From: Roseimicrobium sp. ORNL1
Lineage (GTDB): Bacteria; Verrucomicrobiota; Verrucomicrobiia; Verrucomicrobiales; Verrucomicrobiaceae
Length of the DNA stretch: 64,000 nucleotides
Reading direction: 5' to 3'
Assembly: GCF_011044495.1 (NCBI RefSeq)
Contig: NZ_CP049143.1
Location: forward strand, 310,001 to 374,000
In this document: in pieces, positions 17,901 to 26,543 of the stretch
Layout of the letters: every line of letters begins with the position of its first letter
Position numbering within the stretch: the stretch's first letter is position 1
Position numbers and translations under genes: made by a program
Notes under the pieces: generated by a model
Told to the model about the DNA's origin: nothing
Database searches by the model: none
Seen by the model: the letters and a program-made list of their open reading frames with translations, nothing else

Positions 17901-20900
17901 AGGCGACCGAAGGCCCAGGGCTCCAGGTACTTTTTGAGGTCCAGTCCCAGCAGGAAGTCATCCATGAAGGTCTTGTCCTTCTTGCTGGCCAGGTAGGGCT
18001 TGATGACCGTGTTGAAGAACGCCGGGTCCTTCTTCGCCAGGAAGAAGCTCAGCTCATGGCAGGCGAACTCACTGTACTTCGCACGCTTCTCCTCGTCCTT
18101 CATCTTGGGCCAGTCGAGGATCCAGGCGAACTCAGCGAGATTGCCGTCACCGCTCAGTGTGGTGAAGAGCGAGTACACCCCACCGAGCGTGTCATACGTT
18201 TCCAGCTCGCTGGTGAGGATGTCACCAAGCGTGAGTGCCTTTCCATCCTGTAGCACGGTGATTTCACGACGCTGGGTGAAAGGCTTTGCGGGATCCAGAT
18301 TCCGCACCAGGCGCTGATCGGCGAACTTCGTGCCCGCCTCTGGAAGCGAGAGCTTCTGCCAAACGGCATTCTCGAGGTCTTCCGCGTACACCTGGATCTG
18401 TTGGCGATCGCCCAACTCCTTGCGGGCGATGCGTACCACGCCGTCCTTGTCCGGCAGCAGGTTGTAGATCACCGGAGCGGTGGCTGCGAGGAAATCGAGG
18501 TTTGTGGAATCAGTGCCGCCGGCGGGAGGTGGTGGTGCGGGTGGGGATTCAGGCTTCGCCGCACTCATGGCCCCTGCCGCGCCGCCGCGAGTCTGACCCG
18601 CGGCTTCACCACCGCGCTGTGCGAGGTCTTCCAGGCTCGCATCCTGAATGGCCCAGGGATTCAGCAGCAGACCGGGACGCGTGAGCATGTTTCCCGGGAA
18701 GAGCTTCGCATAGCGGCGCTCCAGGATGTAGCGGTACTCATCGCCAATCTCACGTCCGGCGGCGTAGAGATTGGGAAGCTTTGCAGGGCGTCCCTCCGAG
18801 GCGCCGAAGCGGGAGAACTTGCCCAACTCATTAAAGATGCTGCGACCCGACTCGAATCGCGCCGCGCCGATGTGCACGCGGGTGAAGGGCGAGTAGTTGG
18901 CCAGCTTCACGGTGACGAATTCATTGTCCGTCTGCAGCGAAGTGATCTGCAGTGGAGCGGTGCCACGCGCTTCCAGCAGGCGGTTCTTGCCGAGGAGCCA
19001 GCCGCCCATGGGCTTGCCATCGGTGATCTTGATGGAGATATCCTTGTTCTCCGCACGCAGGCGCAGCGAGTAGTCGCCGGGGGCAAGTCCTTCGATGACC
19101 AGGAAGCCATCGCGCAGCGTCATCTTCGCCGTTTCATTGGAGACGAAAGTGCCTGCGCGTGTCGCCAGCAGCGAAGCGCTGCCTTCTGCCAGGCCCGCGG
19201 GCGCGGGGATACGCACGGTGTCACCGGACTTCGCATGCACCGCGGAAGACCACGTGCGCTCCGCGTCATCCAGCGGCCAGGAACTCTGGCGGCCGTTGGG
19301 CGACGTTGCTCCCACGGAAGTGATGTCATCCAATGTGCCGAGAGCCACGCGCCCTTTTTCATCCGTGCGCAGCGCGATGGTAACGGGGCGGTTGAATCCC
19401 TTGCGACGGAATGTGAAGACAATCTGCTGGTCCGTGATTACCTCACCGTTCTTGCCGAGAAGCTCGTAAACATAGGCATCACCGAACTTCGAGAGGTGCC
19501 CGTCGTTTGTAGCATCGGTCGTATCCATGCCGTTGAGGTCCCAGGAGTGGCTGGCGGAGTAGGGGCGCTTCTCGCCACCGTTGCTCAGGATTTCAATCTC
19601 GCCTGCGAGGGTGACATTCAACCTCGCGAGGCGCTCCGGCACACTGATGTTGTGCAGCAGCACACTGCCAGCGCTGAGCTTGAGGTCCTTCACCTCACGC
19701 GTGGTGGAGATGCCATCCAGCGTGGTGGAGGTGACGAGCAGCCTGGGCTTCTTCAGCAACTCGGGCGCGAGGTGCGTGTTGCCGAGCATCAGCGCCACAC
19801 GCACCGCTAGTGTAGCTTCACGACGAGCGAGAAGCTGCTCACGCTCGATGTGGAACTGCGCGTCGAGGTGGTAGTTCTCCGCCTGGTGGGTGAACTGCGT
19901 GAAGGTGGCAAAGGTGCCGGCAGGATCGCTGATGATTAGATTCTTTCGCTGCGGCTGGTTCGTGAAGGGCACGATGATGCGCTCCAGCTTTTCATCGCGG
20001 GTGAGTTTGCGACCATCCACCCAGGCCACGGCATCCTTCACGGGATTGCCATCTTCATCCAGCACCTGCAGAAGCGTGCCCGTGGGACCCGGCTGCTCCA
20101 GCACCTGCCACTGGCCCACACGCACAAGAGCGCGGCTGCTGCGGCCACCACCGATGAACTCAATCACCCACGCGCCGCGCTTCCCGCGCAACTCATCGAA
20201 GGTGAAGGTCTGACGCGTGCGCTTGAAGGGACCGCTTTCGTAGGTGTGCGTCTGCTCCTTGTTCGCCACCAGTCCATCGAGATTCAGATCCGTGTTGAGC
20301 TGGCGACCCTGTGTCTGGAAGAAGTTCAGCGTATTCAGCTCATAGATTTTCACGATGAGCTGGGGCGTGTTCTTCAGAGTCACGTCGAACTTCACCTCGT
20401 CTCCCGGGCGGAAGAAGACAGTGTTCGTGCTGGGGAAGAGGATGTCCACGCGATCCTTCAGCGCCTGGAAAGCCTGAGGCGAAAGCAGCGATGCCCAGCG
20501 CTCGGGAGTACCCTGACCGGCAAGCACCATGGCCTCGGCGAAGACGGGCTTCAACCACGATGCCCGCACATATTCCGTATAGGGCGCGAAGGCGGCATCC
20601 ATATCACTCGCCGTCGCTGCATTGCGCATGAAGAGTTCCAGGAAAAACTCACGCACCAGCGGTTCATCTTCCGCGATAGGCGGGCGTCCCAGCAGGGCGT
20701 CCGCATAGTTCGCATGCAGATTCACCATGGGCACCTGCGCCTCCGCAGCGCGCTCCAGCATCTCCTCCCTCACATAGTGCTGCTGGCGGGGCAGCTTGAG
20801 GTATTCAATGAAGCGCTCGCGATCGTACACGCCCTTCTTCCGGTCGTGGTCGAGGCGTTGGTAGAGGACTTGTGCCTTCAGGCTGTTGAAGGCCGGCGGC

Positions 20901-21739
20901 AGGGTCTTCACATAGGCCCATACGCGGTCGAGCCACGCTTCGCGTTCGGCATCATCATAGGTGAGGTCTACATCCGCGGAAGGCGCGAGCTTCCGGATCA
21001 TGGCGCGCACATAGGCATCATTCGAGGTGAGCTTGGGCACCTGCTGGGCGAGCTGCGTAAGCTGTTCCGGAAGAAGCTGGCGATGGATATTGAAAGCACC
21101 GAAGCCGCTGGAGTTTTGGGAGCGCAGCTCGCGGGCGATGAACTCCACGAGGTTCGCCACATCCGGGCGCTGGAGCTTGGCAAGGATCGCCCGCGCTTGG
21201 GCAGGGGAGAGCGTGACGTTGTCGCGGATCAGCGTCTCCAGTTCAAGCTGCGAGAGACCTTGCAGCCCGTTGTCATTGACCAGCGCATCCGTGAGGAAGA
21301 CTTTCCGCGCGATGAATTGCGGATCCAGCACCGTAGGCAGGTCGGGCTTCCGGTCGCGCACCTCCTGCTGGTGATCGTGACGGATGTCGAGCTTCCGCTT
21401 GATGTAGGCAATGGTGGCCTGCGGGTTTGCATCGTAACTGAGCAGGGCCTCGCGATTCTCAATCATCGCGCGGGCGTCCGTGTCATCCGGGAAGCGCTTC
21501 TTCCACTGCGCCATGATGTCGGAGAATTTCGCGGCATTGCGCGAGTTCTGAAAATGCAGCGCGTGGTAGAAATAGAAGTCCTCCGTGCCGGGCACGAGTT
21601 CGGAGAGGATCTTCTCCCGATCCGCCGCCAGGGCGAAGCGCTCGATGAATCCAATTTCATTCGCATTCTCGGCAGTGACGGGAATGGCAAAACCAAGGGC
21701 GCTGGAAAGGGCAAGCAGTCGGAGGAGGCGCGGTTTCAT
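14999..21739 (-). CDS. Giant secreted protein with macroglobulin-like beta domains and one embedded PATR motif
   Basis: This 2246-aa protein starts at the ATG at 21739, giving a signal peptide (LALSSALGFAIPVTAEN). The N-terminal third is alpha-helical and repeat-like. The middle has beta-sandwich segments of macroglobulin or carboxypeptidase-regulatory type (GTLLQVLDEDGNPVKDAVAW; FGDAYVYELLGKNGEVITD). A linker at about 1180-1240 is rich in Gly/Pro, and another at about 1380-1440 is rich in Ala/Pro/Met. Just after the second linker, residues 1446-1486 carry a single autotransporter-repeat motif (see separate entry). The C-terminal part again shows beta domains. No CGEQ thioester motif was seen, so it is not a canonical alpha-2-macroglobulin. 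It is probably periplasmic or cell-surface, function unknown. Confidence 0.75.
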   Translation of the reverse strand: MKPRLLRLLALSSALGFAIPVTAENANEIGFIERFALAADREKILSELVPGTEDFYFYHALHFQNSRNAAKFSDIMAQWKKRFPDDTDARAMIENREALLSYDANPQATIAYIKRKLDIRHDHQQEVRDRKPDLPTVLDPQFIARKVFLTDALVNDNGLQGLSQLELETLIRDNVTLSPAQARAILAKLQRPDVANLVEFIARELRSQNSSGFGAFNIHRQLLPEQLTQLAQQVPKLTSNDAYVRAMIRKLAPSADVDLTYDDAEREAWLDRVWAYVKTLPPAFNSLKAQVLYQRLDHDRKKGVYDRERFIEYLKLPRQQHYVREEMLERAAEAQVPMVNLHANYADALLGRPPIAEDEPLVREFFLELFMRNAATASDMDAAFAPYTEYVRASWLKPVFAEAMVLAGQGTPERWASLLSPQAFQALKDRVDILFPSTNTVFFRPGDEVKFDVTLKNTPQLIVKIYELNTLNFFQTQGRQLNTDLNLDGLVANKEQTHTYESGPFKRTRQTFTFDELRGKRGAWVIEFIGGGRSSRALVRVGQWQVLEQPGPTGTLLQVLDEDGNPVKDAVAWVDGRKLTRDEKLERIIVPFTNQPQRKNLIISDPAGTFATFTQFTHQAENYHLDAQFHIEREQLLARREATLAVRVALMLGNTHLAPELLKKPRLLVTSTTLDGISTTREVKDLKLSAGSVLLHNISVPERLARLNVTLAGEIEILSNGGEKRPYSASHSWDLNGMDTTDATNDGHLSKFGDAYVYELLGKNGEVITDQQIVFTFRRKGFNRPVTIALRTDEKGRVALGTLDDITSVGATSPNGRQSSWPLDDAERTWSSAVHAKSGDTVRIPAPAGLAEGSASLLATRAGTFVSNETAKMTLRDGFLVIEGLAPGDYSLRLRAENKDISIKITDGKPMGGWLLGKNRLLEARGTAPLQITSLQTDNEFVTVKLANYSPFTRVHIGAARFESGRSIFNELGKFSRFGASEGRPAKLPNLYAAGREIGDEYRYILERRYAKLFPGNMLTRPGLLLNPWAIQDASLEDLAQRGGEAAGQTRGGAAGAMSAAKPESPPAPPPPAGGTDSTNLDFLAATAPVIYNLLPDKDGVVRIARKELGDRQQIQVYAEDLENAVWQKLSLPEAGTKFADQRLVRNLDPAKPFTQRREITVLQDGKALTLGDILTSELETYDTLGGVYSLFTTLSGDGNLAEFAWILDWPKMKDEEKRAKYSEFACHELSFFLAKKDPAFFNTVIKPYLASKKDKTFMDDFLLGLDLKKYLEPWAFGRLNAVERSLLAQRIEGEGLNTARHLKELWEMIPPNPEEQDRLFETALRGRVLEDAAGRGAVAYGLELEKEKADQEAAKSPPKAMVMSAPATAAPAPAPMIADSYSIAESPGARRKLSAIAGGEMQRSMTQSDMVALAEATDKDVKELPALQAPREEALKRQAALGQLSISGAVAKNGGGYMTLDSANTYTGATTISAGTLAYFGDDASERVRLQFRAMYRALGPTKEWAENNYYKLRIHEQIADLVPVNAFWRDYAAWVAAGSKGPFVSSEVAESHRNFTEMMLALAVLDLPFEAPKHLTKAENGQFTLTAAGPVIVYHKEIKPATENRKAVPAVAPGPEGIAPGTAFTPDLLVSQVFFRHGDRYRQVGNEQFEKYVTAEFLTGAVYGANVVVTNPTSSPAKAEVLLQIPQGSLPVAGSKATNSRRVQLAPYTTQTFEYYFYFPAIPAAGTKFAHFPVSVAVSGNVAGTAKAFEFPVVARLTQVDKASWDYVSQEASDADTLAFIAQNNIETLPLERIAWRCKKPDFYRQLVKVLNQRHMWNETIGTYALLHNDTPSLREWLKHRDDFTSQCGPYLATKLVTLEPIERHEYEHLEYSPLVNQRAHRVGNEWRIANPAVLEQYQSLLAVLAHKAQLDAIDSMSVVYYLFLQDRVEEALARFKTIDANALPTKLQHDYFRCYAAFYEGNTGEARTLAAKYTDHSVNRWRNLFAEVTSQLDEIEGHDAKPGDKDKPNREKQQSELAATEPGFDFKVENRTISLNWQNLGEVTVNYYLMDPEFSFSSSPFVSQDASRFSIIKPNLTTTQALPAGATTLDVPLPAQFAKANVLVEIVGAGQRRAKPHHANTLKLAITENYGRLEARDSSTDKPVPKAYVKVYARLNDGTVRFFKDGYTDLRGRFDYASLNSSGENAPVPPPVPLPVSAANSSSNGLDRQMLKPSELGQVQKLALLILSDTHGATTREVDPPQQ
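17283..17402 (-). repeat. Isolated PATR (autotransporter-associated beta-strand repeat) inside the giant protein gene
   Basis: The encoded segment contains [20 protein letters not shown] followed by AGTLAYF, close to the PATR consensus ([24 protein letters not shown]). The same motif recurs in the PATR protein at 26544-31259 (for example [18 protein letters not shown]). It sits in-frame between a low-complexity linker and a domain starting ASERVRLQFRAMYRAL. One lone repeat cannot form a beta-helix by itself. Confidence 0.75.
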
Positions 21740-22159
21740 GGCGGGATGGGGTGACCAATCGATGGGCAGGGGGTTCCGTTCGATGCCAAATGGCATCATC
21801 TCCGAGCATCACGGAGGAGTCCGGTGAACATTTGTAAAGACTTCGTCAAGGAATGGGAAGGCGTGTCACCCTCTCATTGTCGGTCAGTCAGCGTGAGTGA
21901 CATGAATCGGGAGCATTTTGCCCGAAACGGCAAGGATGTGTCGAGGCGATTCCTGATGACACTTTTCCCGGGACTATGGTACACGGTAATAAGGACAAAT
22001 CAAAGTGCCGCGTCGGCAGTGCTGTCCTTTCGCGCGGCTGGCGTGTGCTCATCTGTCAAAGGGTTGTTATTTTTGAATCCATTGCCCCTCGCGAAAATTC
22101 ACTGACGGGAGGATCCTTGCGGGGCCTTCCGCTTCAGAACTCCTGAACTCCCAATCGCC
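21740..22159. other. Intergenic region between the giant protein gene and the RND adaptor gene
   Basis: These 420 bp separate divergent genes and should hold both promoters. A 93-codon GTG frame at 21824-22105 has a purine-rich stretch upstream but a Ser/Arg/Cys-rich product with no recognisable feature, and it is not called. No repeat or structured element stood out. Confidence 0.4.
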
Positions 22160-23347
22160 ATGAAGTCGATGCTACGTGTTTCATTGTCCGTGGGTTTGAC
22201 ACTGCTGCTGGCGGCCTGCGGCGGCAAGGATGCCCCGCCACCTGCCGCTCCGCCGGAGGTGCTCGTACTGACCGCTGCCACGCAGGACGTGCCCGTTTTT
22301 CGCGAGTGGGTCGGCACGCTGGATGGCTCGGAGAATGCCGAGATTCGGGCCCGTGTCACCGGTTACCTCGTGAAGCGCAACTACCAGGAAGGCGCTGTCG
22401 TGAAGAAGGGAGATGTGCTCTTCGAGATTGACCCCCGGCCATTCGAAGCTGCGCTCGCGGAGGCGCGAAGCCAACTCGCCCAGGTGAAGGCAATGCAGGT
22501 GGCCGCCGCAGCCGAAGTCGAGCGCGATACGAAGCTCTTCAAGGATCGCGCCGTGTCTGAGCGTGACCTCTTCAACTCAACACAAGCCAATGAAAGCCAA
22601 CTGGCGAAAATCAAAGCGCTCGAAGCCGCCGTGGAGCAGGCGCAACTCAATCTCCAGTTCTGCAAGATCGAAGCGCCGGTGGATGGTATCGCGGGCATCT
22701 CGCAGGCACAGGTGGGCGATCTCGTGGGCACCGGCAGCAATGTGGTGCTGACGTCGGTATCCACGCTCGACCCAATTAAACTGGTCTTCCCCATCAGTGA
22801 GACAGAATACCTCATCGCCGCGGACTATCTCCAGAAGGCGCTGACGAAACCGCTCGAGCAACGGGAGGAGTTCATTGAATTGATTCTTGCAGATGGGAAG
22901 CCGTTTCCGCACAAGGGGCGGCTGCTGGCGGTGGACCTCAGTGTGAAAGGGGCTACCGGGACCATCGTCATCACGGCGCTGGCGGCGAATCCCGGTAACG
23001 TCTTGCGGCCTGGTCTCTTCGCACGAGCGCGTATCAAGACAAAGGTGCTGGAGAATGCCGTGGTGATCCCCCAGCGTGCAGTGAATGAAGTGCAGGGCAC
23101 CTACCAGTTGGGCGTGGTGGGCGCGGATGGGAAGGCGGAAATCCGCCCGGTGAAAGTGGGTCCGCGCACGGGCAGCAATTGGGTCATCGCCGAGGGCTTG
23201 AAGGCGGGCGAGACGGTGATCGTCGAGGGATTTCAGAAGGTCAGGGCGGGCGCGCCGGTGACGGCCAAGCCGTGGACGCCGCCGGCCTCGCATGCTGAAG
23301 CATCCACTCCAGAATCCGCCCCGACCTCCCAACCCGCCGCCAAGTAA
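22160..23347 (+). CDS. RND efflux periplasmic adaptor (membrane fusion protein, AcrA/MexA type)
   Basis: This 395-aa lipoprotein adaptor has lipobox LLAAC with the modified Cys at residue 20, then a lipoyl/barrel-sandwich half (EIRARVTGYLVKRNYQEGAV; KKGDVLFEIDPRPFEAAL), an alpha-helical hairpin (about 95-165), the second lipoyl half (CKIEAPVDGIAGISQAQVGD) and a beta-barrel/MP domain (ENAVVIPQRAVNEVQG). It links an inner-membrane RND pump to an outer-membrane channel. It lies 4 bp upstream of the permease gene, so the two are co-transcribed. The C-terminus is Pro/Ala-rich. Confidence 0.92.
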   Translation: MKSMLRVSLSVGLTLLLAACGGKDAPPPAAPPEVLVLTAATQDVPVFREWVGTLDGSENAEIRARVTGYLVKRNYQEGAVVKKGDVLFEIDPRPFEAALAEARSQLAQVKAMQVAAAAEVERDTKLFKDRAVSERDLFNSTQANESQLAKIKALEAAVEQAQLNLQFCKIEAPVDGIAGISQAQVGDLVGTGSNVVLTSVSTLDPIKLVFPISETEYLIAADYLQKALTKPLEQREEFIELILADGKPFPHKGRLLAVDLSVKGATGTIVITALAANPGNVLRPGLFARARIKTKVLENAVVIPQRAVNEVQGTYQLGVVGADGKAEIRPVKVGPRTGSNWVIAEGLKAGETVIVEGFQKVRAGAPVTAKPWTPPASHAEASTPESAPTSQPAAK

Positions 23348-23351
23348 CACA

Positions 23352-26300
23352 ATGGCCAGATTCTTCGTTAATCGTCCCATTGTCGCGATGGTCATCTCGA
23401 TCATCCTGACCATTGTCGGGCTGGCCTCGTACTTCAGCCTGCCGGTGGCGCAGTTTCCCAACATCGTGCCGCCGGAAATCCAGGTGAAGGCCACCTACAC
23501 CGGCGCGGATGCGCTCACGATCGAGCAATCGGTGGCCACACCCATCGAGCAGCAGATGAGCGGCGTGGACAACATGAACTACATGTACTCCACGAACTCG
23601 AACGACGGCAGCATGAAGCTGACGGTGAACTTCGACGTGGCCACGGATGCGAACACCGACCAGATCCTTGCACAGATGCGGAGCAATCAGGCGAATGCGC
23701 AGCTCCCCTCGGATGTGATCGCGGCGGGGGTGACGGTGCAGAAGTCCACCTCTTCGCCCCTCATCATGTTCTCCCTCTATTCGCCGAAGGGCACGTATGA
23801 CGGAACCTTCCTGGCGAACTACGCCTACATCAATCTGAATGACGAGTTCACCCGGGTGCCGGGCATCGCGAGTGTGACTGTCTTTGGAGCGGGCCAGTAT
23901 GCCATGCGCATCTGGGTGAAGCCGGACACGCTGGCCAAACTGGGACTCACCATTCCGGAAATCCTCTCAGCGATCAAAACCCAGAACACGGTGAACCCGG
24001 CCGGAAAGATTGGCGCTGAGCCCGCCCCACCCGGCCAGGAGTACACGTATGCGGTGCGCGCGCAGGGAAGGTTGCAGAGTCCGGATGAGTTTGGCGACGT
24101 CGTGGTGCGCGCCAATCCCGATGGTTCCATGCTGCGCGTGAAGGACGTGGCGCGCATTGAACTAGGGGCGCAGACCTACAGTGTCAGCAGCCGCCTCAAT
24201 GGTCAGCCTGCGGCCTCCATCGCCCTATACCAATTGCCGGGCTCGAATGCCATCGCTGCCGCTGAAGGAGCGAAGAAGCGGATGCAGGAACTCTCGGAGA
24301 AGTTTCCCAACGATCTGGAGTACACCGTCTCGCTCGATACCACATTGGCCGTCACGGAGGGCATGGTGGAAATCCAGCACACGCTGTTTGAAGCGCTGGT
24401 GCTGGTCATCATTGTGGTCTTCATCTTCCTGCAGGGGTGGCGTGCCACGCTCATTCCGCTGCTGGCGGTGCCGGTGTCCTTGATCGCGACGTTCGCGTTC
24501 TTCCCGCTTTTCGGTTTCACGGTGAATACGCTCTCGCTTTTCGGCCTCGTGCTGGCCATCGGCCTGGTGGTGGATGATGCAATTGTGGTGGTGGAGGCCG
24601 TGGAGCATCACATCGAGCAGGGAATGTCTCCCAAGGAAGCCACGCTGAAAGCGATGGAGGAGGTGACGGGGCCGGTCATCGCCATTGCGCTAATTCTTGC
24701 GGCAGTGTTCGTTCCCACGGCCTTCATTCCTGGCATCACGGGGCGATTGTACCAGCAGTTTGCGGTGACCATTGCGGTGTCCGTGCTCATTTCCGCCTTC
24801 AATGCGCTCACGCTTTCTCCCGCGCTCTCCGCACTGCTTCTGAAGCCGAAGAAGAAGAGCACGGGTCCGTTGCAGAAGTTCTTCAACCTGTTCAATCGTG
24901 GATTCGGCGCGGCTACCAACGGGTATGTGGCAGCGTGCCGCTTTCTGATTCGTAGAATTGTCATCGCCATGGTGTTGCTCGCGGTCATCGCAGGAGCAGC
25001 GGGTTTCTTTGGGAAGAAGGTGCCGGGAAGCTTCCTGCCCGAGGAGGACCAGGGCTACTTCTTTGCACAGGTGGTGCTGCCCGATGCTGCTTCCCTGCAG
25101 CGCACGGATGAGGCGATGAAAGTGGCAGAGAAGCTCCTCATGGACACGCCGGGTGTGAAATACGTCACGGCCATCAACGGATACAACTTCCTCAGCGGCG
25201 TGAATGTCACCTACAGCGGCGTGTTCTTCGTCACGCTGAAGGAATGGTCGGACCGGAAGGAGCCATCCGAAAAGTACGGCGCTATCCTGCGGCATGTGAA
25301 TGGCGCCTTGTCCAAACTACCTGCGGCGCGTGCATTTGCTTTCTCTCCGCCGGCCATTCCGGGGATTGGTACGAGTGGAGGGGTGACCTTCATCCTGCAA
25401 GATCGCTCGGGCAAGGACATCGCATTTTTGGATGAACAGGTTCGCAAACTCGTCGCCGCAGCACGCGAACGGAAGGAGCTCACTTCGGTGAGCACCACTT
25501 TTGCCCCGGGTGTGCCGCAGGTGTTCATGAATGTGGATCGCGAGAAGGTGCTGAAGCAGGGTATCGAACTCTCCACGGTCTACCAGACGCTTCAGACCTT
25601 CATGGGCGGCTATTTCGTGAACTACTTCAACCGCTTCGGCCGCCAGTGGCAGGTATTCGTGCAGGCGGAGGGTGACTACCGTGCCAATGCGGAGCAGGTG
25701 AAGCAGTTCTTCGTGCGGAACAAGGACGGCGCCATGGTGCCTCTGAGTGCCATCACCAATGCGGAATTCATCAGCGGGCCGGAGTTCACCATGCGGTACA
25801 ACCTCTATCGCAGCGCACAGATCAACGCGTCGGCGGCACCTGGGTTCAGTTCCGGACAGGCCATGCAGGCCATGGAGGAGGCGTTCGCCGCGTCGATGCC
25901 GAATGAAATGGGCTTCGCCTATCTCGGCATGAGCTTCCAGGAGAAGCAGGCGAGCGAGGGTGTCTCGCCCATGGCCATCTTTGCGCTGTCCTTCCTCTTT
26001 GTATTCCTCATCCTCGCGGCGCAGTACGAGAGCTGGAGCCTGCCTTTCAGCGTGCTGCTGAGCACTCCGGTCGCCGTCTTCGGAGCGTTCGCGGCGTTGA
26101 TGGTTGGTCGTTACGAGAACAACATCTATGCGCAGATCGGTCTGGTGATGCTCATCGGTCTCGCGGCGAAGAATGCCATCCTCATCGTGGAGTTTGCCAA
26201 GATGAAGCACGAGGAGGGGTTGTCACTCACGGAGGCTGCGCTGGAGGGAGCGAGGCTTCGCTTGCGTCCCATCCTGATGACCAGCTTCGCGTTCATTCTT

Positions 26301-26513
26301 GGCTGTGTGCCTTTGGCCATGGCCAGTGGTGCGGGTGGTTTGTCTCGTCAGGTCATGGGCTTCGTCGTGATCGGTGGCATGCTCGCCGCAAGTTTCGTGG
26401 CGATCTTCCTCATCCCGGTGACCTTCCATCTCGTGGGGAGACTCAGCGGGAAGAAGCAGGGTACGACTGCCGTCGATAAAGCTCATTCCGGGCCACCTGC
26501 GCACAAGGCGTGA
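23352..26513 (+). CDS. RND multidrug efflux permease, HAE1 family (AcrB/MexB-like)
   Basis: This 1053-aa inner-membrane transporter starts at the ATG at 23352 (MARFFVNRPIVAMVISIILT). Twelve transmembrane helices and two large periplasmic loops are evident. The proton-relay Asp pair is in VVDDAIVVVEAV at residues 408-409, and the FNALTLSPALSALLL and AAKNAILIVEFAK motifs are typical. It exports drugs, detergents or other amphiphiles by proton antiport. The adaptor is directly upstream; no TolC-like outer-membrane factor is adjacent, so the pump must use one encoded elsewhere. Confidence 0.93.
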   Translation: MARFFVNRPIVAMVISIILTIVGLASYFSLPVAQFPNIVPPEIQVKATYTGADALTIEQSVATPIEQQMSGVDNMNYMYSTNSNDGSMKLTVNFDVATDANTDQILAQMRSNQANAQLPSDVIAAGVTVQKSTSSPLIMFSLYSPKGTYDGTFLANYAYINLNDEFTRVPGIASVTVFGAGQYAMRIWVKPDTLAKLGLTIPEILSAIKTQNTVNPAGKIGAEPAPPGQEYTYAVRAQGRLQSPDEFGDVVVRANPDGSMLRVKDVARIELGAQTYSVSSRLNGQPAASIALYQLPGSNAIAAAEGAKKRMQELSEKFPNDLEYTVSLDTTLAVTEGMVEIQHTLFEALVLVIIVVFIFLQGWRATLIPLLAVPVSLIATFAFFPLFGFTVNTLSLFGLVLAIGLVVDDAIVVVEAVEHHIEQGMSPKEATLKAMEEVTGPVIAIALILAAVFVPTAFIPGITGRLYQQFAVTIAVSVLISAFNALTLSPALSALLLKPKKKSTGPLQKFFNLFNRGFGAATNGYVAACRFLIRRIVIAMVLLAVIAGAAGFFGKKVPGSFLPEEDQGYFFAQVVLPDAASLQRTDEAMKVAEKLLMDTPGVKYVTAINGYNFLSGVNVTYSGVFFVTLKEWSDRKEPSEKYGAILRHVNGALSKLPAARAFAFSPPAIPGIGTSGGVTFILQDRSGKDIAFLDEQVRKLVAAARERKELTSVSTTFAPGVPQVFMNVDREKVLKQGIELSTVYQTLQTFMGGYFVNYFNRFGRQWQVFVQAEGDYRANAEQVKQFFVRNKDGAMVPLSAITNAEFISGPEFTMRYNLYRSAQINASAAPGFSSGQAMQAMEEAFAASMPNEMGFAYLGMSFQEKQASEGVSPMAIFALSFLFVFLILAAQYESWSLPFSVLLSTPVAVFGAFAALMVGRYENNIYAQIGLVMLIGLAAKNAILIVEFAKMKHEEGLSLTEAALEGARLRLRPILMTSFAFILGCVPLAMASGAGGLSRQVMGFVVIGGMLAASFVAIFLIPVTFHLVGRLSGKKQGTTAVDKAHSGPPAHKA

Positions 26514-26543
26514 TTGATAGGAGAGAGGCCGCAGAAGAGTCGC

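Noticed and set aside
16682-18253. 523-codon plus-strand frame
   Set aside because: Antisense to the giant secreted protein, with Arg/His/Gly-rich low-complexity product and no ribosome-binding site.
14999-21739. Calling the giant protein an alpha-2-macroglobulin
   Set aside because: Some beta domains look similar, but the CGEQ thioester and typical bait-region context were not seen.
20246-21754. 502-codon plus-strand frame
   Set aside because: Antisense shadow of the N-terminal part of the giant secreted protein gene.
21824-22105. 93-codon plus-strand GTG frame
   Set aside because: A purine-rich stretch precedes it, but the product has no signal, domain or clear codon bias and lies in a promoter-containing intergenic region.
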